Source: Bacillus sp. T3
GTDB taxonomy: Bacteria; Bacillota; Bacilli; Bacillales; Cytobacillaceae
DNA length: 64,000 bases
Reading direction: 5' to 3'
NCBI RefSeq assembly: GCF_033449965.1
Contig: NZ_CP137761.1
Span: forward strand, 3,720,001 to 3,784,000
Shown here: positions 54,059 to 63,319 of the stretch, one piece after another
Layout: the number at the start of each line of letters is the position of its first letter
Position numbering within the stretch: position 1 is the first letter of the stretch
The notes under the pieces: generated by a model
Database searches by the model: none
The model's input: the letters and a program-made list of their open reading frames with translations, nothing else
Told to the model about the DNA's origin: nothing
Translations under genes and position numbers: made by a program

Positions 54059-55063
54059 TTATCGAACTTTTACTTTTTTCATTTCCTCAATTAAAATAGG
54101 CACCACTTCAAACAAATCGCCTACGACTCCGTAATCAGCAATTTCAAAAATAGGGGCATCTGGATCTTTATTGATTGCGACGATAATATCAGATGAAGTT
54201 ATTCCACCAATATGCTGAATGGCTCCTGAAATACCACAGCCAATATAAAGCTTTGGTGAAACCCGTTTACCAGATTGTCCAATTTGCAGCTGTGGAGCCA
54301 TCCAGCCTGCATCTACACAAGCTCTGGTGCCACCTACCGCTCCTCCCAAAACAGAGGCTAATTCAGTCAATAGAGCAACATTTTCTGCACTCCCTAATCC
54401 TCGCCCGCCAGCAACCACTACTTCAGCTTCTTCCAATTTAATTCCCTGTCCTACTGATTTAATAATCTCTAAAACTTTTGTTCTGATTTGATCCGCATGA
54501 GTTTGAATGGCTTCTTCAATAACCTCAACAGTCCGCCCTTCAACAGGTTGTCCTTTTCCATATGAACCCGCACGAACCGTACCAATCTGCGGTCTTGTTT
54601 CTGTGAAAGTAACAGTAGATAAGAGATTTCCGCCAAAAATCGGTCTAGTCCATCCAATTTTTCCATCCTCTACAACTTCTACTGCTGTACAATCGGCAGC
54701 AGAGCCTACTTGTAATCTAGCTGCTACTCTCGGTAATAAATCCCGACCATTATTGGTAGAGCCCATCATTAATACAGCAGGTTGATACTTTTCTACTAGT
54801 TTTACAATAGCATTTGTATAACTGTCCGTATTATAGACTTGGTAATTTTCACCCTCGACTACAATCACTTCATCAGCGCCGTACGTCATTACTGTTTTTA
54901 CAGCTTCCTGAACATATTGACCTATTACAACTGCGACTACCTTTTCTCCACTTGGCCCCGCAAGTACTTTACCTTGGCTAATAAGCTCCAAGTCTACATT
55001 TTTCACGCTTCCGTTAGCTGCTTCAATCACTACCCATATATTCTTAAAAGCTTGAATATCCAT
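54059..55063 (-). CDS. etfA: Electron transfer flavoprotein alpha subunit (set 2)
   Basis: 334 aa with the ETF-alpha signature GGTRACVDAGWMAP, QIGQSGKRVSPKLYIGCGISGAIQHIGG and INKDPDAPIFEIADYGVVGD. Partner of the etfB gene 15 bp upstream. It carries electrons between the acyl-CoA dehydrogenase and FixC/FixX of the same operon. Distinct from set 1 at 2.5 kb, so the cell has at least two ETFs. Confidence 0.9.
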   Translation of the reverse strand: MDIQAFKNIWVVIEAANGSVKNVDLELISQGKVLAGPSGEKVVAVVIGQYVQEAVKTVMTYGADEVIVVEGENYQVYNTDSYTNAIVKLVEKYQPAVLMMGSTNNGRDLLPRVAARLQVGSAADCTAVEVVEDGKIGWTRPIFGGNLLSTVTFTETRPQIGTVRAGSYGKGQPVEGRTVEVIEEAIQTHADQIRTKVLEIIKSVGQGIKLEEAEVVVAGGRGLGSAENVALLTELASVLGGAVGGTRACVDAGWMAPQLQIGQSGKRVSPKLYIGCGISGAIQHIGGITSSDIIVAINKDPDAPIFEIADYGVVGDLFEVVPILIEEMKKVKVR

Positions 55064-55078
55064 GTTTACCCCTCCATC

Positions 55079-55858
55079 CTAAATGAGCTTTGCAGCTACT
55101 AGATTTTCAATTAATTTGAGTGCTGAATCACTGCCAGATGCTTCTTGGATTTTTATTCCAGCTTCTCTTTTTGGAGGAGCAAAAGTTTTTATTACTTTTG
55201 TAGGTGATCCTACACCGACCTTTGTTGCTTCGATTTCTAAATCTGCCGCAGTTAATACTTCAATTTTCGCTTTATTTGCTGCCATTTTTGTTTTGATCGT
55301 GGCTAATCTTGGCTCATTGATAGAATCTACTACGGTACATACTGCTGGTAGTTGAGCTTCAATTACTTCATATCCCTCATCTGCTTCACGATTAACGATT
55401 ATGGTGTCACCTTTTGCCTCAATTTTGGCCACGTACGTAACTTGGGCGATTCCAAGTTGTTCAGCAATTTGGGCCCCAACTTGTCCCGCATCTGTATCTG
55501 TCGCTTGATTACCACAAATGATTAAATCAAAGTTACCAAGCTTATTTATCGCGGCAGTCAAAATGGAGCTAGTTGAATAGGAATCTGATCCTTCAAAAGC
55601 CGCGTCATTAATTAACACCGCTTTATCTGCCCCTACGGATATACATTCCTTTAAAGCAGATGTGGCTTTATCTGGTCCCATTGAAATAACGGTTACACTG
55701 CCGCCGTTTGCTTCTTTTAATTGAACAGCTGCTTCAAGCGCATTTTTATCGTAAGGACTGATGATATTAGGAGTACCATCTTTAATTTTTCCTGTTTCTA
55801 CATCTACTTTTAGTTCCTCTGTATCTGGCACTTGCTTAATACAAACTAACAGTTCCAT
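55079..55858 (-). CDS. etfB: Electron transfer flavoprotein beta subunit (set 2)
   Basis: 259 aa. MELLVCIKQVPDTEEL start, ISPYDKNALEAAVQLKEAN and GNQATDTDAGQVGAQIAEQL nucleotide-binding region, which is nearer to the YdiQ-like form than to set 1's DGDT-x-QVGP form. ATG at 55858 after GGAGG. Lies 45 bp downstream of the acyl-CoA dehydrogenase gene. Confidence 0.9.
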   Translation of the reverse strand: MELLVCIKQVPDTEELKVDVETGKIKDGTPNIISPYDKNALEAAVQLKEANGGSVTVISMGPDKATSALKECISVGADKAVLINDAAFEGSDSYSTSSILTAAINKLGNFDLIICGNQATDTDAGQVGAQIAEQLGIAQVTYVAKIEAKGDTIIVNREADEGYEVIEAQLPAVCTVVDSINEPRLATIKTKMAANKAKIEVLTAADLEIEATKVGVGSPTKVIKTFAPPKREAGIKIQEASGSDSALKLIENLVAAKLI

Positions 55859-55903
55859 CGTTTTTTCCTCCGTTCATCATAAATGGTTGCTTCATTGTTT
55901 GAG

Positions 55904-57040
55904 TTAATCCCTTAACATATCTCTCGCAATGGTTACTCGTTGAATTTGATTGGTTCCTTCGAAAATTTGGAATACCTTTGAATCCCTCATTAATTTTTCA
56001 ACTGGATATTCCTTACTAACTCCATATCCACCAAATATTTGAACGGCATCTGTTGTGACCTTTACAACCGTATCACCACAGAATGTTTTTGTAATAGCTC
56101 CTTCTCTTACTACTGGCTCCCCTTTATCCATCAATCCCATTGACCATTGAACTAAGTTACGGGCAGCTTCGGTTTGAATTTCCATGTCTGCCAACATCAT
56201 TTGTACAGCTTGAAAATCACCAATTGGCTTACCAAATTGTTTTCTTTCCTTTGCAAATTTGATTGATTCATCAATTGCTGCCTGGCAAATACCAACTGCT
56301 AATGTACCAACGAACGCTCTTGATACATTTAATGTATTCATAGCAATTTTGAAACCATCTCCTTCTTGACCAAGTAGATTACTAGCAGGTACTCGAACAT
56401 TATCAAGAATTAGATCTGTAGTATTGGATAATCTAAGTCCCATTTTGTTTTCATGACTACCAACCGAAAGACCTGGGCGGTCCCTTTCAACAATAAATCC
56501 AGAAATCCCCTTGGCGCCTTTGCTTTTATCTGTGACGCAGAATACTACATATACACTTGCTACACCGCCATTGGTTACAAAACATTTTGTACCATTCAGT
56601 ACATACTCATCTCCGTCTTTTACCGCTGTAGCTCTAAGTGAAGCGGCATCCGTTCCGGCATTAGGCTCAGATAATGAAAAGGCTCCAAATGCGCCCGGAA
56701 CGATAATATCCGCAAATAACTTTTTCTGTTCGTCATTTCCTGCAAAAATAACCGATCTTAAAGCAACGAATGTTGTAACTAAGGAGATTGCGAAACCAGC
56801 ATCCACTTTAGCTAATTCTTCAAAAACGATGGCAGTCGTTTTAAAATCTAAACCTGAGCCACCAAATTCTTCAGGAATTTCTAAAACATGCAAGCCCATT
56901 TCAAAGGCTTTTTGGAGTATTTCCAATGGGAATTCACCTGATTCATCGAACTCTTTTACATAGGGCTTTAATTCTTTTAATGCAAACTCTTTAACCAAAT
57001 CTCTTAAATCTCTTTGTTCTTCCGTTAATACATGTCCCAT
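55904..57040 (-). CDS. Acyl-CoA dehydrogenase
   Basis: 378 aa, full length for the short/medium-chain family: FSLSEPNAGTDAASLRATA, VTNGGVASVYVVF, and near the end IFGGYGVSKEYPVEKLMRDSKVFQIFEGTNQIQR, where the Glu of FEGT is the catalytic base. FAD enzyme that forms a 2,3-double bond in acyl-CoA (or, in CaiA-like systems, reduces enoyl-CoA). Linked to ETF, FixC and FixX in one operon. Substrate not readable. Confidence 0.9.
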   Translation of the reverse strand: MGHVLTEEQRDLRDLVKEFALKELKPYVKEFDESGEFPLEILQKAFEMGLHVLEIPEEFGGSGLDFKTTAIVFEELAKVDAGFAISLVTTFVALRSVIFAGNDEQKKLFADIIVPGAFGAFSLSEPNAGTDAASLRATAVKDGDEYVLNGTKCFVTNGGVASVYVVFCVTDKSKGAKGISGFIVERDRPGLSVGSHENKMGLRLSNTTDLILDNVRVPASNLLGQEGDGFKIAMNTLNVSRAFVGTLAVGICQAAIDESIKFAKERKQFGKPIGDFQAVQMMLADMEIQTEAARNLVQWSMGLMDKGEPVVREGAITKTFCGDTVVKVTTDAVQIFGGYGVSKEYPVEKLMRDSKVFQIFEGTNQIQRVTIARDMLRD

Positions 57041-57099
57041 ATTTCAGTCCTCCATATCGTATGAATCTCATTTTTTTCTTAGGTTTTTTAAATTTGGCT

Positions 57100-57127
57100 G
57101 TTGATTTCCGCTCCAATCAACAAAGTG
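57100..57127. repeat. Collapsed copy of the interspersed repeat
   Basis: GTTGATTTCCGCTCC followed by AATCAACAAAGTG: the two ends of the element at 35206-35335 joined without the middle, in the 130-bp gap between fixX and the acyl-CoA dehydrogenase gene. Confidence 0.6.
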
Positions 57128-57170
57128 CTCAAAATCTATATTGTTCTTTTAAACTTGTGTTTTTTAATGA

Positions 57171-57473
57171 TTAGCCTTCTCTGAAGATTATCCCTACGCC
57201 TTGTTCCGGATAATTCCACGAATAACCTTCAACCCCTTGGTTTAATCGCTCACAAATAAAACGGCAATTCCCACATTCCAAGCAACCAACATGATCAAAG
57301 CTTAATTTATCGTTAACGGTATCCCACTTATATCGTTCAGCTGGGCAACAGGTAGTGCAAGCTCGATGACTACAAGTTTTACAAGCCTCTCGATCAACAA
57401 TAATATGGGGATTATGATCATCACTGTTGAAGCGATTTTTTGCCAATCGATCATCCATAGAGAGCGTTTTCAT
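57171..57473 (-). CDS. fixX: Ferredoxin-like protein FixX (set 2)
   Basis: 100 aa. C-x2-C-x2-C-x3-C (CLECGNCRFICE) plus an N-terminal cysteine group (CKTCSHRACTTCCPAERYKW) and the closing YPEQGVGIIFREG of FixX. The Pro after the last cysteine is replaced by Glu. Overlaps fixC by four bases (ATGA). Like E. coli FixX/YdiT it would serve FixC. Confidence 0.88.
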   Translation of the reverse strand: MKTLSMDDRLAKNRFNSDDHNPHIIVDREACKTCSHRACTTCCPAERYKWDTVNDKLSFDHVGCLECGNCRFICERLNQGVEGYSWNYPEQGVGIIFREG

Positions 57474-58753
57474 AGGGATTTCACCCCTTTTACAGCATCC
57501 TTTAAGACATTGAATACAGGCATTTTACCTTTAATTGAATCCTTGACTATGTTCATTACCGATTTAGCAGGATCCCCATTGACAGTGAATAGATTCTTCA
57601 TTAACCCTCCTGCAATATCAGGATAGGTAGTAAATAAGTGTTTTGAATACCCTATATAGTCATGTGAGTTTCTAAACGTTTTTAAATCTTTTAACACGAC
57701 TTCATTTAGCTTTTCTTCATAAAGCTTCAGAAAGTTCTTAGAAAAATTATTCGCCTCAATTGCTTCAATAGCTGTTTCGGCTGCTGCAATACCTGAAAGA
57801 ATCGCATAATCCATTCCTCGAACTGTAAAACCTCTATTTACAACCAAACCTCCAGCATCGCCTGAAAGGAGAAAACCATCCGTATAGAGCTGAGGAAGTG
57901 AGTTAAAACCTCCTTCAGGAATAAGATGAGCTGAATACTCGATTAATTCTCCACCTTCAATATATCTTGCTATAGCCGGGTGCTGCTTAAACTCCTCTGC
58001 AAAATCGGCTATTGGGAATTTCGACTTTTTCCAGCCATTGGAATCAATTACGAATCCAAGTGAAATGCTTTCTTTATTCGTATATAAGAATGCGCCGCCA
58101 CTAATTCCTTTTGTACACTCACCTGCACACAACAAGGCGGTTCCTTCACTACTTACTGTATTGAAGCGATCATTAATGACTTGTTCAGGCAATTGATATA
58201 AATACTTAACACCGACTGCAACGTCCTTCACATTAATAGGCTTAATCAATCCAGCTCGTTCTGCAACGATAGCATTTACTCCTTCTGCACTTATGACTAG
58301 ATCAGCTTCAATTTCCTCATCTCCAGTTTTAATGCCGCACACTTTTCCATCCCTTATGATTAAGCCATCAACTGTTGTACCAGGAATAATCATGGCTCCC
58401 TCTTCTTCGGCCTTTGCCGCAAGCCAAGGATCGAATCGTCCTCTTAGAACGGTATAAGAATGTTGGGTCATAGTAGGAAACAATGAATCGATAGACATGC
58501 AACTATCTGGCGTCATCATCATGATCATTTCACGAGTAATATCGCGTTCAAGGGGAGCGTCTTCCCATGCACCTGGCATCAACTTTTCAAGAGCATGAGT
58601 ATAGAGGCGGCCACCTGTCATATTTTTTGCACCAGGTTCGCTTCCCCTCTCAACTACCATCACTTCAATGCCTGCTTTAGCCAGTCGATAAGCAGCTGCG
58701 GATCCAGCTAGGCCAGCACCTATTACAATTACTTGAAACTTTTCATCAGACAT
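57470..58753 (-). CDS. fixC: FAD-dependent oxidoreductase FixC (set 2)
   Basis: 427 aa ETF-QO/FixC family. FAD motif VIGAGLAGSAAAYRLAKAGIEVMVVERG, middle VISAEGVNAIVAERAG, and C-terminal GDAGGLVVNRGFTVRGMDYA. It moves electrons between ETF and the quinone pool. ATG at 58753 after GGAGGG. About 80 bp downstream of the CoA-transferase gene. Confidence 0.88.
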   Translation of the reverse strand: MSDEKFQVIVIGAGLAGSAAAYRLAKAGIEVMVVERGSEPGAKNMTGGRLYTHALEKLMPGAWEDAPLERDITREMIMMMTPDSCMSIDSLFPTMTQHSYTVLRGRFDPWLAAKAEEEGAMIIPGTTVDGLIIRDGKVCGIKTGDEEIEADLVISAEGVNAIVAERAGLIKPINVKDVAVGVKYLYQLPEQVINDRFNTVSSEGTALLCAGECTKGISGGAFLYTNKESISLGFVIDSNGWKKSKFPIADFAEEFKQHPAIARYIEGGELIEYSAHLIPEGGFNSLPQLYTDGFLLSGDAGGLVVNRGFTVRGMDYAILSGIAAAETAIEAIEANNFSKNFLKLYEEKLNEVVLKDLKTFRNSHDYIGYSKHLFTTYPDIAGGLMKNLFTVNGDPAKSVMNIVKDSIKGKMPVFNVLKDAVKGVKSL

Positions 58754-58835
58754 AGCAACTACCCTCCAATAATGAAGTTAATATCCAATTAGCACTACGT
58801 AATTATTCAATTAAATTACTACACTATTACCTTGA

Positions 58836-60041
58836 CTATTTAATAGCCAAATTATCTTTCATTTGCTCAATAAACTCTACGGAGTATCCATATTCTTTTA
58901 ACACTTCTTCCGTATGGTACCCTAACGGTTTAGATGGAATCATATTTGGGTTTCCTAAGCTTCTAAACCTTACTGGATTTGTTGGTAAAATGACTTCATT
59001 TCCAGATGGATATTGAATTTTTCTTATACAATCGTTAGCCCACGCTTGTTCGTCATTCACAATTTCTTCCATTGTGTATCCTTTTTCATTAGCAATATCG
59101 TTTTCCTTGAATAATTTCATTAATTCATCAAGGTTCTTTTTGGCTAATTCAGTTTCAATTATTTCAATAATTTCGCGGTTTTTCCCTCGCTTATTTACTC
59201 CTTCAACCGTGCAATAATCTTCATTACCAATTAAATCTTCTCTACCGATCATCTTCATTAGCTTAGGAAAGTCTCGATTATATTCAGGTGCGCAGAAGAG
59301 GAACCATCGATCATCCTTGGATTTATATGTATTATTAAATGGATTAGCCACTTCTTTTCTGCTTTTTGGATATTCATTCCCGTATTGAGAAGATACAATC
59401 GCGATGTTCATCATAAAGAGTGCAGTATGGTGAAGACTAACCGTCACTTTGTCTCCTAAGCCTGTTTTTCCTCTTGCATAAAGAGCAGCACCTATACCTG
59501 ATACTAAGCACATGGTTGCTTGAAAATCACCATAAGCATTTACCTCATTTAAAGGAGATTCCCCTTTTTCAGTCATGGATGTCAATATTCCGCCACGACA
59601 AACATAGGCAGTTGCATCAAATCCAGCAGTATCTTTTTCAGGGCCATTTTCACCAAAACCTAGAATTTGGGCAAAAATCAATTTAGGGAACCTTTTACTT
59701 AGTTCTTCATAAGAAAAACCTAATTTTTGAAGGGCTTTGGATCGATAACTTGTAACAAGAACATCAGCTGATTCCAAAAGCTTATAGGTTGCTTCTTTTC
59801 CTTCTTCTGTTTTCAAATTCAAACTTACAAATCGTTTGTTTACATTCGCAATATCAAATGCTGGATTCTCCTCATCGCTATAAGGCATATTAAAAACACC
59901 AGCCTGCGTTCTACTAGGGTCTCCTGTCAGCGGCTCAATCTTAATGACTTCAGCACCCCACTCAGATAAAACTCTTGGGACAGTCGGAGCAGCGTAAAAA
60001 CCAGTCAATTCAACAACTTTTATACCTTCTAAAGGTTTCAT
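58836..60041 (-). CDS. CaiB-type (class III) CoA-transferase
   Basis: About 401 aa. LEGIKVVELTGFYAAPTVPRVLSEWGAEVIKIE at the N terminus is typical, and the catalytic Asp lies in NAYGDFQATMCLVSGIGAALYAR. It moves CoA from one acyl-CoA to a free acid. With a FadK-like ligase in the same operon the acid can be activated by ligase or by transferase, as in the carnitine system (CaiC and CaiB). ATG at 60041 follows GGGAGGT. Confidence 0.88.
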   Translation of the reverse strand: MKPLEGIKVVELTGFYAAPTVPRVLSEWGAEVIKIEPLTGDPSRTQAGVFNMPYSDEENPAFDIANVNKRFVSLNLKTEEGKEATYKLLESADVLVTSYRSKALQKLGFSYEELSKRFPKLIFAQILGFGENGPEKDTAGFDATAYVCRGGILTSMTEKGESPLNEVNAYGDFQATMCLVSGIGAALYARGKTGLGDKVTVSLHHTALFMMNIAIVSSQYGNEYPKSRKEVANPFNNTYKSKDDRWFLFCAPEYNRDFPKLMKMIGREDLIGNEDYCTVEGVNKRGKNREIIEIIETELAKKNLDELMKLFKENDIANEKGYTMEEIVNDEQAWANDCIRKIQYPSGNEVILPTNPVRFRSLGNPNMIPSKPLGYHTEEVLKEYGYSVEFIEQMKDNLAIK

Positions 60042-60103
60042 ATAGAGTACCTCCCTATTCATATTTAATTAACATTAAATAATATTTGGATTCGGGTTTA
60101 GAT

Positions 60104-61395
60104 CTAATTCACTCCACTTTTTACCTCAAAAATCTTTTGTTTAGATTCAATAGGTTTAATCTTAGCTAATGTTACTAAGAATACAGCGCCTATAATTGCC
60201 ATAGCTGAGCCTAAGTACATCGCAGTTTCATATTTACCGGATACGTCGATAACATAGCCAGTTAATATTGGAGCTGTGATACCAGCGCATGTACCAATAA
60301 GACCATACAAACCAACGATCATACCCGCATTCTTTGGAGCAAGAATAATTGGAATAGAGAAGAATCCACCTTGAGTAAGAGTTAACCCTCCCATTGAAAC
60401 TGATAGTAAAAGGATGGCTGTAGTTAGACTGCTTGTCTGAGTCGCAAATATCAAGGCAATTCCACCAAAGATTAACCCCGTAACAGGGAACAGTTTACGA
60501 CCAATATTTTGACCAAATTTCTTAGCACCCCAGTCAGCTAACATCCCGCCAATAGGATAGGTAAATACTGCGACTAGATATGGAATCATTGTAGCGTAGC
60601 CTGCTTTGGATAAGGATAAGTTACGTCCTTGTGCAAAATAGGTTGGTAACCATGTAAGCAGCAGGTAAAAAACATAGTTATAACAAAAATATGCTAGTGT
60701 AGCTCCCCATACTGATACACTTCCATAGACTTCTTTCGTGGTTAGCACCACACCTGCAGTTTCCTTAGTACCCTGACCAGATTTGATATATTCTACTTCT
60801 TCCTTACTAATATTTGGATGTAGTTCCGGTTTATCCTTACCAAACACCCACCATACTAAGCACCAGATTGGACCTAGAACAGAAAATAGGTAGAAGATAG
60901 TTTGCCAGTTAAAATTCTGGATTAAATAGACTCCAAGAGGCATTGTAATCGCAACTCCAAGCGGAACTCCGATGAGGGTGAATCCTTGCGCTCTTCCTGC
61001 TTCCTGACGTGGCACCCATTTTGATACCATTGATGATGCGGATGGTAAAGTTACTCCTTGCCCAACTCCTACCATGGCCCGAATAAAAACGAAAAGACCA
61101 ATCGATCCTGCAAAAGGGCTAAGTAACGTAAATAGTGACCAAACCAATGTTCCAACAACGATGACTTTACCTGCACCAAATTTATCAGCTAAAAAACGGC
61201 AGGTAACATTGTTAACGCGTAGCCTATGAAAAATGCAGTTGAAACTAAACCAAACTGTGTTGCGCTCCAGCCGTAGTCCTCCATTATCGTTGAACCGGCA
61301 ATCGAAATACTAGATCTTCCAAGATACATAAACGTATAAGCTAAAACCAAGATAAAGACGATTAACCACCGTTTATTGCCTACCTTTGAAGCCAT
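60104..61395 (-). pseudogene. MFS transporter of the ACS type, copy 2, frameshifted
   Basis: About 430 aa joined, 12 helices, N terminus VGNKRWLIVFILVLAYTFMYLGRSSISIAG. Paralogue of the carrier at 50939-52241. The frame breaks around 61196-61199, where one base is missing from what should read CCGG; repair gives TMLPAGFLADKFGAGKVIVV, the MFS loop 2-3 motif. First gene of the operon, so it likely takes up the organic acid that the operon degrades or uses as an electron acceptor. Confidence 0.8.
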
Positions 61396-62017
61396 TGTTA
61401 TTCCTCCTTTTATTTTGTGTTCTTGATATCTTATTTCTCTTTCATCTTAAAATAGGCACTTTCAAATCTCTAATTCTTAATTTTTAGGGATTTGGGCTGA
61501 TTAATAGTAATTGTGAATGTGTTCACAACACTGACAAAAACGTATTGTAGAAAAAGAATGTGAATTGAGGGTTATTCAAAAAATATCGAAAAAAACAAGG
61601 CTTACACTTCTATTAATAAAATTGAACTTTCTTTGACAAAACAAAAAAAGCCGTCGATAAAACCGACAAGCTTACGAATCTTATATGAGTAAAAATTATT
61701 CGATCAATTTTTCCATTTATTCTTATGTAAAATAGGTTTTCATGTTCCTTAAAGTGAATTTTGTCGAATTTTGTATTATTTGTGAATTGAGTCTACAAAT
61801 GATAGCAAGATATCAATCTTGTTGTAAAATAGGCTCAAAGATACAATGAAAAATTTTAAGTTACTCCTCCATAATAATTTATTAGTATAACAATTTCGCG
61901 TTCAGTTCTTTCCAAACAAAACGAAAATCAACTCTAGGTACATTACATCTAATTCATTAACCCCAAATTCTTCTGCCTTTATCAGTGATTAAAGCGATTA
62001 AAAGGAGAGTAAACACA
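61396..62017. promoter_or_regulatory. Divergent control region with a perfect Fnr/CRP-type box
   Basis: TGTGAATGTGTTCACA (61512-61527) is an exact TGTGA-N6-TCACA match, flanked to TTGTGAA/TTCACAA. It lies 117 bp before the MFS gene that opens the acyl-CoA operon. Candidate -10 hexamers on the minus strand are weak (TAAAAA at 61486-61481 would put the box at -45.5). A short GTCG/CGAC hairpin (about 61650-61670) and AT-rich DNA fill the rest. LysR operators are not obvious. Confidence 0.6.
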
Positions 62018-62926
62018 ATGAACCTTTACCAATTGTATTATTTTAAAACGATGGCAAACCTTGAGCATTATACAAAAGCTGCAGAAGAGCTCTCTATGAC
62101 ACAACCAAGCCTAAGTAATGCCATTTCTGCTTTAGAAAGTGAACTGGAGATTCATTTATTTGAAAAACAAGGACGCAATGTTAAATTATCTAAATACGGG
62201 AAAAAACTTTTGCCTTATGTTGATAATGCTATAGCAGAGTTAGAAACTGGGATCAAAATGGTTAAAGAAATGAAAAGTGAAGCAAACAGCTTGATCACCC
62301 TTGGTTTCATCTATACACTTAGTTCAGAATTTATCCCTAACGTGATTAATTGCTTTAGAAATAAAACACAACAATCCAATATCAATTTTTCTTTAAAAGA
62401 GGCCTGGACAAAAGATGCATGTACAGACAGTTTAGTTAAAGGCTTAAAGGAAGAAAAATATGATCTCATTTTTATTTCACTCATACCGAACGATCCAGAG
62501 ATAGAATTTGTTCCTATTTTTGAGCAAAATTTAGTTGTTCTTCTTCCAAATAATTGTCCACTTTCCAGTCAAACCTCTGTTGATTTAAGAGATACAGCGC
62601 CCTATCCAATCATCCATTACTCAGGAAAAGTTGGATTAAAAAAAGAAATAAATCGCCTGTTTGATATGGTTGACATGGTTCCGAATATTTACTGCGAGGT
62701 AGAAGATGAAGTATCGATGGCAGGTTTGGTTTCCGCTAATGTTGGAATGGCAATTGTTCCATATAACCCTACTTTACATAATTATCAAGGAATCAAAATT
62801 CTCCCAATCAGTAACCCTTTCTACTCAAGAAAAATATATATTGGGTACATGAAAAATCGATACATGTGTTCAGCTGTAAAGAAATTCAAAGATCATGTAG
62901 TCGAGACAGCAAAAATTTACAATTAG
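62018..62926 (+). CDS. LysR-family transcriptional regulator
   Basis: 302 aa. N-terminal helix-turn-helix (MNLYQLYYFKTMANLEHYTKAAEELSMTQPSLSNAISALESEL) and a periplasmic-binding-like effector domain. ATG at 62018 follows AAAGGAGAG; the upstream codons in frame have no ribosome site. Divergent from the acyl-CoA operon, hence its probable activator, responding to the acid or an acyl-CoA. Confidence 0.9.
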   Translation: MNLYQLYYFKTMANLEHYTKAAEELSMTQPSLSNAISALESELEIHLFEKQGRNVKLSKYGKKLLPYVDNAIAELETGIKMVKEMKSEANSLITLGFIYTLSSEFIPNVINCFRNKTQQSNINFSLKEAWTKDACTDSLVKGLKEEKYDLIFISLIPNDPEIEFVPIFEQNLVVLLPNNCPLSSQTSVDLRDTAPYPIIHYSGKVGLKKEINRLFDMVDMVPNIYCEVEDEVSMAGLVSANVGMAIVPYNPTLHNYQGIKILPISNPFYSRKIYIGYMKNRYMCSAVKKFKDHVVETAKIYN

Positions 62927-62979
62927 TTATAAAGCTTTAGCTCATTCCATTCAGGATAGTAAAAAAACAAACGATAAAA

Positions 62980-63007
62980 AGCCACTTGTATTGTAAAAAA
63001 AGTGGCT
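62980..63007 (+). terminator. Terminator of the LysR gene
   Basis: AGCCACTT (62980-62987) and AAGTGGCT (63000-63007), with A-rich loop and AT-rich tail. The 393-bp gap 62927-63319 otherwise holds only this and the inverted repeat at 63182-63218. Confidence 0.5.
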
Positions 63008-63181
63008 AATTTATTCCATATTCCGCTAAATTATGATCCTAAATTTTCGGAATAGGATATATATATAGAAAGAGAAAAAGAGAGTTTTTGGGCATTAAAA
63101 TTTTTAGGTTGATTCTCCTTTTTAAAAAATAATATAAGGCAATTAACGACATTATTTATTTAGAGAACTTAATCATCCTAT

Positions 63182-63218
63182 TGTCAGCACGATATGAAGG
63201 TTTAATATCGTGCTGACA
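63182..63218. other. Perfect 14-bp inverted repeat
   Basis: TGTCAGCACGATAT (63182-63195) and ATATCGTGCTGACA (63205-63218) around a 9-base loop. TCTTTTC follows on the plus strand. It may be a terminator for the gene at 63320-63725 (no T run on that strand) or for a plus-strand transcript, or an operator. Confidence 0.45.
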
Positions 63219-63319
63219 TCTTTTCTAAGGGAACCTCTAACAGACCCCTTGATTTGATATAAACATAGATGATAAAACCTCGTTTGCAACGAAAAACACA
63301 CTGTAGACATGGGCTTTCG

